Source: Aegilops tauschii subsp. strangulata | Taxonomy: Eukaryota > Streptophyta > Magnoliopsida > Poales > Poaceae | Direction of reading: 5' to 3' | Assembly: GCF_002575655.3 (NCBI RefSeq) | Contig: NC_053040.3 | Coordinates: forward strand, 356,808,267 to 356,872,266 | DNA length: 64,000 nucleotides | Part shown: positions 54,663 to 64,000 of the stretch, piece after piece | Numbering within the stretch: position 1 is the first letter of the stretch | Layout of the letters: each line of letters opens with the position of its first letter | Program-made: the position numbers and the translations under genes | The notes under the pieces: model-generated | The model's input: the letters and a program-made list of their open reading frames with translations, nothing else | What the model was told of the DNA's origin: nothing | Database searches by the model: none

Positions 54663-57600
54663 TGTGACGCCCCCGATTCAATCGTACACTAATCATACAC
54701 GCAAACGTGTACGATCAAGATCAGGGACTCACGGGAAGATATCACAATACAACTCTAAAATAAAATAAGTCATACAAGCATCATAATACAAGCCAGGGGC
54801 CTCGAGGGCTCGAATACAAGTGCTCGATCATAGACGAGTCAGCGGAAGCAACAATATCTGAGTACAGACATAAGTTAAACAAGTTGCCATAAGATGGCTA
54901 GCACAAACTGGGATACAGATCGAAAGAGGCGGAGGCCTCCTGCCTGGGATCCTCCTAAACTACTCCTGGTCGTCGTCAGCGGCCTGCATGTAGTAGTAGG
55001 CACCCTCGATGCAGTAGGAGTCATCGTCGACGGTGGAGTCTGGCTCCTGGGCTCCAGCATCTGGTTGCAACAACCAGGTAGAATGGAAAGGGGGAAAGAG
55101 GGAGAAAAGCAACCGTGAGTACTCATCCAAAGTACTCGCAAGCAAGGATCTACACTACATATGCATGGGTATCTGTGTAAAGGGGCAATATCGGTGGACT
55201 GAACTGCAGAATGCCAGAATAAGAGGGGGATAGCTAGTCCTGTCGAAGACTACGCTTCTGGCAGCCTCCATCTTGCAGCATGTAGAAGAGAGTAGATGGT
55301 AAGTTCACCAAGTAGCATCGCATAGCATAAACCTACCCGGCGATCCCCTCCTCGTCGCCCTGTTAGAGAGCGATCACCGGGTTATATCTGGCACTTGGAA
55401 TGGTGTGTTTTATTAAGTATCCAGTTCTAGTTGTCATAAGGTCAAGGTACAACTCCGGGTCGTCCTTTTACCGAGGGACACGGCTATTCGAATAGATAAA
55501 CTTCCCTGCAGGGGTGCACCACATAACCCAACATGCTCGATCCCATTTGGTCGAACACACTTTTCTGGGTCATGCCCGGCCGCGGAAGATCAACACGTCG
55601 CAGCCATGCCTAGGCACAATAGAGAGGTTAGCACGCCGGTCTAAATCCTATGGCGCAGGGGTCTGGGCCCATCGCCCATTGCACACCTGCATGTTGCGAG
55701 GGCGGCCGGAAGCAGACCTAGCCTAGCAGGTGTTCCAGTCCAATCCGGCGCGCGCCGCTCCGTCGCTGACGTCACGAAGGCTTCGGCTGATACCACGACG
55801 TTGAGTGCCCATAATTGTTCCCGTGTAGTTGGTTAGTGCGTATAGACCAAATGGCCAGACTCAGATCAAATACCAAGAACTCGTTAAGTGTGTTATTTTT
55901 AAGTATCCGTGGACGCCGACCAGGGCCAGGCCCACCTCTCTCCTAGGTGGTCTCAACCTACCCTGTCGCTCCGCCACAAAGTAACAGTCGGGGGCCATCA
56001 GGAACCCAGGCCCACCTCTACCGGGATGGAGCCACCTACCCTTTCAGCCCCCTCATCAGAATCACTTGCAGCTACTCAACAAGCCGACCCGACTTTAGTC
56101 ACCACATGTGTCATGTATATAAAGTATATAGTATATACCCGTGATCACCTCCCTAGTGATCACGGCCCGATAGTATAGCATAGCAGACGGACAAGAGTGT
56201 AGGGCCACTGATGGAACACTAGCATCCTATACTAAGCAGTAGGATAGCAGGTATGGGTAACAACTGTAGCAACAATGACAGGCTATGCAGCAGAATAGGA
56301 TTAACCCAAAGCAATAACATGCTACACTCTTCTAATGCAAGCAGTATAGAGAAGAATAGGCGATATCTGGTGATCAACGGGGGGGGCTTGCCTGGAAGCT
56401 CTGCAGACGAAAGGAATCTTCGGAAGCGTAGCCGTAGTCGAACACCGAAGCATCAAAGGTCTCGGGGTCTATCGCAGTATCGGAGTCTACCGAAAAGAAG
56501 CAACGAAGGGGAAACAAATAAATAACAGAGCAAACAATAGCATCACAAAATATAACAAGGCAATACGCAGTGCCAGGGGTGATCTAACGCAGGGATAGGT
56601 GATACTGGCGAAGGGGAAAAACATCCGGGAAAGTATTCCCGGTGTTTGACGTATTCGGATAGATGAACCGGAGGGGGAAAGTTGCATGTTTGCTATGCTA
56701 GGGATGTGTGGCGGACGAACAGGCTGCGTCCGGATTTGTCTCGTCGTTCTGAGAAACTTTCATGTACAAAGTATTTTCATCCGAGTTACGGATTATTTTA
56801 TATGATTTTCTTAAGTTTTAAATGATTTTCTAATTTACTGGATTTAATTTAATTCAAAAATATATTAATTCTAAACTGCTACAGGTACATAGAAATGTAC
56901 CCAAGAGTTTGTACCAGTGGAGGGTCCAGTCAGCGGTAGTTGACCAGTCAACGTTGACAGGTAACAGGGTCAATGGACCCACATGTAAGTGTCATAGGGG
57001 TAGATTATTGTCTATATTAATTTAAACTAGGGGGCCACATGTCATTTACTCCACAGACTAAACTAGTAGTACTAAATTAGTGCTACTAAACTAGTCCTAA
57101 TTGGTCCTAATTAGACCTAGTCTAATTAAACAAGGCCGGCCACTTGCAGTGGCCTAACCATGGCTGTGCTCAAGGAGCACGAGCTCCATGGCCAGCTAGG
57201 AGCTGTAGACGGCCGCAACGCAGCACAAGAGCAACAGCCGTAGCTTAGAAGCATAGAGCAGCGGCAGCACGGCGGTCGTGGCAGCAAGCAGAGCAACAGC
57301 AAGGACTAGAGCATCAGCAGCAGGGCAGCACACAGCAGTAGCTAGGAGCGCTAGCAGCAGCTAAAACAAAAACAGCTAGTGGCCAAGCAGTGGCAAGAGC
57401 AATCGCGGCAGCACGCAGGGAGCAGCGGCTGCGGGCGCGCACGTTGGGGCTCGGCCGGCGCGAGCTGGGGGCACGGTGGGAGCAGCCGTCGTCGCAGTGG
57501 GCGGAGGCGGACGAGGTCGGGGCGGTAGCGGAGTGCGGTCGGCGAGCCGCCGCGGGCGTGGGCTCGGCGGGGCGAGCTGCAGGGGATACCGCATGTGTGG

Positions 57601-58704
57601 GCGGCCGCGGCCTGCAGTGAGGAACAGCAAGAGCAGCTGAAGGCAGCGGCGATGGCAGGCGCGAGGCCACAAACAGCAGAAAGGTGTGCGGCGGCGAGAC
57701 TACAGGCGACGATGGTCGGCACGCATAAGCTTGGGCACGAGCACAAAAGGATGCACAGGTGCGGGCGGGGCTCACAGTGAGGTCAACGTGAGCTCGGGGA
57801 AGCATATGCGGGCAGAAGCAGTGCAGATCGATGGTGGCGTGCGCCGGAGCCTGAGGTGGACGACATAGTCGATCCGGTCGACGTAGAACTCCCTGGCTCC
57901 GACTGCTTGGTGCAGAAGACGAGGTCGTAGTAGACGCGACCCTTGGACAACCCGGGGATGCAGGGGGACGCCGGTGACCATGGTGGAACTGACGGTGCGA
58001 CGGCGATGGAGGCGCTCCGGAAGGTGGGGAGCGATCGGTGGATGCGAGGAGAGGGGCGAGCGAGGGAGGAAAATATCTCGGGGGGTCGCCCGAGGGGTCG
58101 CGGTGGCAGCCTTATCCTCCCGCGGTGCTGTAGTGCGCGGTGTCAAGCGCTTGCGGCCATGGTGCGTCGGCCTCCTCCTGTAGCGAGAGGAGGACCAAAA
58201 GGTTGGGGTGTGTGGGTTGGGCTGCACTGTAGTTTAATTAGGCCTAGTAGCACAGTAGGCTTTAGTTCTGTTTTCTTTTACTTTTTATTGCTCCTATTTT
58301 TGCAGTTCATTTCTATACCAAATGAATTTTGTTGAACGTGATACCTGCCACAAAAATGTTTGGCAATGTTATGGACTGCCCCAAAAAGTTTTGGGCTATT
58401 AGAATTTGTTTGCGTTTTGTTTTAAACGAAAATGACTTAAAGGGGGCTGTGTTGGTACTGTTTCTTATCCAGAGGCATTTTTTTATATTTGAAAAAATGT
58501 TAACTCCAACATTATAATTAGCTAGTGAATATTTTCAACTCAGCGAACATTTTTGTTTTGCCACTTGAAGAAATAATAATTTGACTTTATTTTAAAGTTG
58601 AATTTGAATTCGGTTTGGATCAAAGTGAGATTTTAGATAATTAATTGCGATGACATGACGCCATTAGTGTGTGTTTACTATAGCTTAACTACCAGGGTGT
58701 TACA
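54663..58704 (-). repeat. LTR F (about 4.0 kb), 3' LTR of a minus-strand Gypsy element
   Basis: Plus-strand ends TGTGACGCCCCCG (54663) and CAGGGTGTTACA (58704); on its own strand TGTAACACCCTG...GGGGGCGTCACA. A purine tract (GTAGTGGAGGAGATT on the minus strand) lies next to 58704, so this is the 3' LTR and internal DNA is on the right. TCGGT at 54658-54662 is one candidate TSD copy. Long GC-rich and GCA-repeat stretches (57200-57800) give false ORFs. The large size and TGTAACACCC start suggest a chromovirus; not proven. Confidence 0.65.
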
Positions 58705-60005
58705 AATCTCCTCCACTACAAGAAATCTCGTCCTGAGATTTAATAGGTTGTGTAGGGGGGAGTTTTGGTTACGAAATTCTGACGAGTCTTCTCGGTCTTA
58801 GTTGCTCTTCCCGAAGTAGTTGATCCCTTATGTTGATGTCTTCAGTCCTCTGCTTCAGATCATCATGATGTCGTCATCTTTTCCTAGGGGTCTCGTACTT
58901 ACGAATAGGAAAGGGGCAACTTGACAATGATTGAATGCTACAAGGAGTAATCATCGGGGGTTATCCCACGAATGAACACATGAGTATCTCTCGAGTTGAA
59001 CAAATAAAACACATTGAGAGTAAAGTTCGAAGGTACAATAAGAAGTTTCAAGCAGCCAGGCAATCGTTCAATGCCTAGCCAGAAGGTGAAAGGGTTTCAA
59101 AGCAACGGAATAATTATTGTGTCCGATGCCAGAATTGATGATCTCATCGGAAGGTGGCTCATGAATTACATACGAGTCCACGCGGGAGGAATAATTTTGG
59201 GAACAGGGGGTGTACAGGTGAGTCAGGTTTCGATCCTGTGGAACTGTGGGTTATGGGCCCACCATGTGTGTTAAAAGTAGGAAGGGCGGTGACGTCTTGC
59301 ACGATCATGTAAGTAAGGATGTCAGAGGGTAGCCTGTCAGTTATGTCGGCCACAACATTGGTACCAAGGGCGAGGGTCGATGAGAACCATTCTCCTGCTC
59401 GTTGAACGAGGCGAACCAATAGGCAAAGTTCTCGTCCATCGGTGGTTACCAGAATGTCATCAACAAAAGTAACAGGGTCTTACTGACAGAATTGTACACC
59501 GAGGTGTTTACGTAAGTAGGAGAATATTATTGCTTATGTCATATAGATCACAAGAAAGGTTAAACAAAACAACGCAAAGGTAAAGGTGTTTATCGGATTA
59601 ATAGGACAATGGAAAGGAAAATGTGTTTAGACACATATTTCAAGGGTATATCCTTCCCAAGCATAAGCAGAGCATGATATCCATGATCGGATCGAAAGTA
59701 GAAAACCATTTAGGTAAGGGGAGAGGAATTTCATGACATTACCCATACAACGGTGTTTGGATAATTGATAAAGATAATTTGGCATTGTGCTTCAAATGCC
59801 CATATTGAAGATGGAGTACCACAGACATGCTTCAAGATAGTATTGACATGGTCATCAGGTAAAGACCAGACTTTGGATACACAAAGGATCCATCAGGGAC
59901 GACTTATAGAATAAGTCTTACAATTTCCTCATGGAAGAATGGATAACCTTGCTGGAAAGGAATTTATAACAATAGGGCCTCCGGCCAGGTGTGCTAGGCA
60001 TGACA
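58705..60005 (-). other. Internal 3' region of element F (noncoding)
   Basis: Follows the polypurine tract of F (58705-58720). No gag or pol motif in any frame. Probably the 3' untranslated or degraded part of F. It ends at TGACA (60001-60005), next to LTR G, which therefore interrupts it. Confidence 0.5.
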
Positions 60006-62198
60006 TGTCACGCCCAAGATGCGAACCTATCCTAAAGGAACTCGAAGGTCCCACCAAGGATAGAAACGCATCTTGAAGACGCTTTTGCAAGGTGGATATC
60101 ATTACATCAACATTACATAATAGATGGGGATACATGCAAGGCATACAAATGCCGCAAGAATACATCAATACATCATACAAAGATCCACATCCGACTACGG
60201 ATGAAACACAATCAGAAGCTCAAACGACATCCACCCTGCTAGCCCAGGCTGTCGACCTGGAACCTATCCCCTGATCAAAGAAGAAGCAGAAGAAGAACTC
60301 CAAAACAAGAAACATCGCTCTCGCGTCATGATCATCGCAAAACCTGTACCTGCAACTGTTGTTGTAGTAATCTGTGAGCCACGAGGACTCAGCAATCCCA
60401 TTACCATGGGTATCAAGACTAGCAAAGCTTAAAGGGTAAGGAAGGGGTAAAGTGGTGAGGTTGCAGCAGCGACTAAGCATGTATGGTGGCTAACATACGC
60501 AAATAAGAGCGAGAAGAGAAGCAATGGAACGGTCGTGCAACTAGCAATGATCAAGAAGTGATCCTGAACTCCTACTTACGTCAAACATAACCCATAAACC
60601 GTGTTCACTTCCCGGACTCCACCGAAAAGAGACCATCACGGCTACACACGCGGTGGATGCGTTTTAGTTAAGTCAAGTGTCAAGTTCTCTACAACCGGAT
60701 ATTAACAAATTCCCATCTGCCACATAACCGCGGGCACGGCTCACGAAAGTTTATACCCTGCAGGGGTGTCCCAACTTAGCCCATTATAATCTCTCACGGT
60801 CAACGAAGGATATTCCTTCTCCCGGGAAGACCCGATCAGTCTCGGAATCCCGGTTTACAAGACATTTCGACAATGGTAAAACAAGACCAGCAAAGCCGCC
60901 CGATGTGTCGACAATCCCGATAGGAGTCGCACGTATCTCGTTATCAGGACACATCGGATGAGCTAAGCGTACAGGTACCGACGTAACCCAAGTTGCCAAG
61001 GGATGGTCCCGCACGGTGCTCTAGTTTGGACCAACACTTAGACAAGCACTGGCCCGGGGGGCTAAAATAAAGATGACCCTCGGGATGCGCGACTCCCAAG
61101 GGAAAAAGGCTAGGTGAGGCAAATGTAAAACCAAGGTTGGGCCTTGATGGAAGAGTTTTATTCAAAGTGAACTGTCAAGGGGGTCCCATAAATCACCCAA
61201 CCGCGTAAGGGACGCAAAATCAAGGAACAGAACACCGGTAAGACGGAAACTAGGGCGGCAAGAGTGGAACAAAACACCAGGCATAAGGCCGAGCCTTCCA
61301 CCATTTACCAAGTATATAGATGCATTAATAATATAAGAGATATTGTGATATCCCAACAAAGTTCATGATATCCATGTTCCAACATGGAACAAACTTCATC
61401 CTCACCTGCAACTAGCAACGCTATAAGAGGGGCTGAGCAAAGCGGTAACATAGCCAAACAACGGTTTGCTAGGAAGGGTGACAAGGGTTAGAGGTTCATG
61501 GCAATTTGGGAGGCTTGAAGAGCAACTGATAGGTAGCGCAGCAAAGCGATAGAACGAAGCAGCTAGCATAGCAATGATAGTAGTGAGATCCAAGGTGACG
61601 GTCATCTTGCCTGAAATCCCGCTAGGAAGAAGAACGAGTTCATGAAGAAGATGAAGCCACGAAGACGAACCAAGCGTGGATGAACGAATCCTCACGATCG
61701 CAACGAAACAGGAACTAACGAGCAGGAGCACAACCGGAAAGAAGCAAACAACAAGGTAAACACACAACACATAACAATATATGATGCTCAACCAAGCATG
61801 ATGCATGGCAAGGCTACATGAAGCTACTCATGGCAAGAGATGATGCATACAAGAACAACACATCAAAGCAAGTTTAAATGAGGCCGGAAACAACATATAA
61901 CAATTCCGGTAAGTCCTCATATGCAAATTTCGAAATTGGTCCAGAACTGAATAAACCTTATGTTCAAGTTGTTAAACAGCAAGTTAAGATGCATCAAGAT
62001 GATCTACACGAAATTCTATTCAAGTTACATATAAAGTTCATTAGATTCGGAGCTAGGGCCTATAAGATATGAGCAAAACAAGTTAAACATGGCATTGATG
62101 CAAAATGCATTCAAACACCAAGCAAACACCTCAAAACAAGGATGCAACATGATAATATGAGACTACATGCAAAACTAAGCAAGTTTCATATAAAGCAT
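60006..62198 (-). repeat. LTR G, partial (interrupted by element B2)
   Basis: Begins TGTCACGCCCAAGATGCG on the plus strand (own-strand end CTTGGGCGTGACA), a common start of Triticeae Gypsy LTRs. About 2.2 kb without coding signal. It is cut at 62198 by B2; AGCAT (62194-62198) is the candidate TSD of B2. Orientation is inferred by similarity to LTR F. Confidence 0.5.
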
Positions 62199-62717
62199 TG
62201 TCGTGGAATTGTCACGGCAGATGTCCTCGAGCTAGGACTTAGTCGTGGAGCCATCGCAGCTAGGAAGCTTGAAGGGGTTAAGCGGGACAAGGAACACGAG
62301 GGTTTATACTGGTTCGGCCCCTTGCGGAGAAGGTAAAAGCCTACGTCCAGTTTGAGGTGGTATTGATCAGGGTTTCGATAACCAGGGAGCTGAACCGCTA
62401 TGCCTGGCTCTCGATCAGATTGTTCCCGTCCTTAAACCGCTGCCGGGTCGTCCCTTTATATAGGGAGGCTGACGCCCTGCAGCTCTCAGAGTCCCGGCCG
62501 GCTCATAAGAGTGTCCGGCTCGGACTCTCAACTATTCTTGCCTTACACTACAAGTTCTACCATAATAATGATTGCAACTACGGGCCTTAAGCCATATCCG
62601 GGTCTTAAGCCCATCTTTGGCCCACCGTCTTCAAGCTTGGCGCCGGGCTTCTGGCAATGACCATATGAGTAACCCGGCCCCTCCTGGCAGGTGACTCTAA
62701 GGTCTATATCTTCAACA
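62199..62717 (-). repeat. Element B2: 3' LTR (519 bp)
   Basis: Plus-strand ends TGTCGTGGAATT and TCTTCAACA. Minus-strand TATATAAA (plus tttatata, about 62455-62462). Inside it, ttaggccccagattgattt is the same polypurine region as in B. Confidence 0.85.
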
Positions 62718-62999
62718 TTAGGCCCCAGATTGATTTGAGCCGACTCATGTCAATCTTCCATTCCTTCGACAGAAAAACCTCCGGCTTACAATTGTGTGAA
62801 GGCCATAACCCGGCATGACATCATCCTCTGGACTCCGGGTAATCCGCCATGACGTCATCTTCCATTAAGCCCGTTTTTTACTCCACCAGATTCGCAACGG
62901 ATCTTTACCTTTACTGTCATCCCGAAAATCGAGGCGTTTCGTGGGGAGATAACCACGTCGTGGTCTCCTTGATTCTCGCGCCTACTTATGAGCTCGCCT

Positions 63000-63007
63000 T
63001 ATAAATA
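63000..63007 (+). promoter_or_regulatory. TATA box of the antisense gene in B2
   Basis: TATAAATA followed by ggccggcccgacgggc and a CT-rich leader (ctctctccttcgtcttcttc). It lies 283 bases from the LTR edge, compared with 277 in B. Confidence 0.65.
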
Positions 63008-63192
63008 GGCCGGCCCGACGGGCTTTCAGCCACTTCTCTCTCCTTCGTCTTCTTCCTCGCGCCACTACTCTTCTGCCCGAGCTCTGCTACTGCCGCCGCC
63101 GTCGCGCCCCCGGTCTTCGTCAACCTTGGCCGCTGCATCACCCTGACTCGGTCCAGACAAACGGCGGCAACCTCCGCTCCTCTTCAGCTCCG

Positions 63193-63795
63193 GTGAGTCC
63201 TCGCTACTCCATAGGGCAGATCCGCACTAGGGCTTCATAGTTCTTCCTCTATTCTTTGTAGTTCATCGCGGCCCTCAGTAGATTTGAATTTTACTGCCCA
63301 TTTTTGATCTTAGCTCTGTATAGACTCACTGCGGTAGATGTTTAAGACCCATTTCACATGCAAATAGCCTCTTTTTACTGCATAAGAGCCTTGTCCGAGC
63401 TCAAGAACCTCCTCGCGTCTGTTTCTAGGTCTAGAAACTTTTCTTTTGCCCGACCATTTTGATCCAAAATGTTTACTTCGATGTGTGAAACTTGTTTTAC
63501 CACACTTAGTAAAAAACTGCAATCATTGAATCTCGGCGGTTTACATTTCCGGTTTAAAGAAACCACGCGCCGTAGAACCTTTCGGCTTAAAGAAAAGCAT
63601 GCGCCATAAAAATTTCCGGCTTAGCTGTGATAAGGCCTGTAGACAATCAAATTACTCTCAATCCCTCGGCGGCTTAAATAGCCCGATGCACTTAGGTGTA
63701 TACCATTAGTCCCCTTCATAAGCCGCCACCTTGACATTGAACTGTAGATTTCTTCCGGCTTATAATTAACCCGGATGTTTTTCCTTTTATCATAG
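63193..63795 (+). other. 5'-UTR intron of the antisense gene in B2 (predicted)
   Basis: Donor CTCCG|GTGAGT at 63193 and acceptor TTTATCATAG at 63795. Length 603 compared with 533 in B. The start codon follows 16 bases later. Confidence 0.6.
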
Positions 63796-63811
63796 ACTGC
63801 CGACTTTCACC

Positions 63812-64000
63812 ATGCCTCCCAAAGCTCCCAAAGCCTCCATTACTTGCAACTGGATGAGGTCCAATGTCACTAATGAGACCCTAGCGGATTTTGTTAAGTC
63901 TGGATATCTGCCCAATAAGGACATCATGTCCTACCGTGCCCCTGACCCATCAGAAGAGAGACCACAGCCAAAGGACGGGGAGGTAGTAATTTTTGCGGAT
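63812..64000 (+). CDS. Element B2 antisense gene, N-terminus (partial)
   Basis: 63 codons to the window edge, open throughout. MPPKAPKASITCNWMRSNVT, then a segment ending EERPQPKDGEVVIFAD. It aligns with B at CNWVQSGVTEEEL and PPQPKDGEVIVFTD, but without B's frameshift, so this copy shows the undamaged reading frame of the first domain. Same putative gypsy-type transposon family; function unknown. Confidence 0.75.
   Translation, partial: MPPKAPKASITCNWMRSNVTNETLADFVKSGYLPNKDIMSYRAPDPSEERPQPKDGEVVIFAD

Larger units (their letters stand above)
62199..64000 (-). mobile_element. Element B2: second copy of the B family (left end only)
   Basis: LTR, polypurine tract, antisense promoter, 5'-UTR intron and first codons of the antisense gene are in the same order and spacing as in B. 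By analogy gag-pol should lie to the right of the window on the minus strand. Sequence differs clearly from B (LTR 519 against 541 bp), so it is an independent, diverged copy. Confidence 0.85.

Noticed and set aside
57314..57805. Ala/Pro/Ser-rich ORFs of up to 163 codons in LTR F.
   Set aside because: Low-complexity GC-rich LTR sequence; no domain and no support for expression.

Overview
The window is intergenic DNA of a large grass genome, most likely a Triticeae species (wheat, barley or a relative). I find no host gene, tRNA, rRNA or CRISPR array. Almost every base belongs to a nested transposable element. The species call rests on LTR termini, tRNA-Asp primer sites and element classes that I recognise as typical of wheat and barley; it is an inference, and family names are tentative.

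Layout, left to right. (1) 1-3597: minus-strand Athila-type Gypsy element A (protease and gag fragments, tRNA-Asp primer site, complete LTR), abutting a fragment of another LTR (3598-4173, Sabrina-like). (2) 4445-43668: a dead L1-type LINE cut into three pieces by two LTR retrotransposons. Element B (8070-17692, TSD GGTGT) is a minus-strand Tat-lineage Gypsy with an antisense gene. Element D (17874-42271, TSD ACTAG) is a plus-strand Athila-type Gypsy. D's pol contains a 283-bp Tourist/Harbinger MITE (TSD TTA) and a whole chromovirus E (24153-38120, TSD TGACA). E's right LTR contains an internally deleted Mutator-like element (32709-35879, TSD TTTTATTT). (3) 43760-52930: element C (TSD CCGAC), a non-autonomous minus-strand Tat-lineage Gypsy with gag and protease on one strand and a six-exon gene on the other. 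(4) 52936-54090: GC-rich DNA I cannot assign. (5) 54091-62198: a truncated LTR H, a 4-kb LTR F with some of its internal DNA, and a partial LTR G. (6) 62199-64000: the start of a second copy of the B family (B2), entering G.

Each junction that could be checked has an exact target-site duplication, so insertion order can be read directly: LINE first; B and D into the LINE; the MITE and E into D; the MULE into E. C lies just outside the LINE.

The most interesting content is the antisense gene shared by B, B2 and C. It has its own TATA box just inside the 3' LTR and spliced introns. Its N-terminal domain is conserved across the two families (putative gypsy-type transposon / Transposase_28-like), followed by coiled coils. 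B and C have lost RNase H and integrase (C also RT) but keep this gene and gag. In B, one intron carries a roughly 75-bp periodic array of a polypurine-tract-like motif plus hairpins. Most coding regions carry stops or frameshifts and are called pseudogenes.
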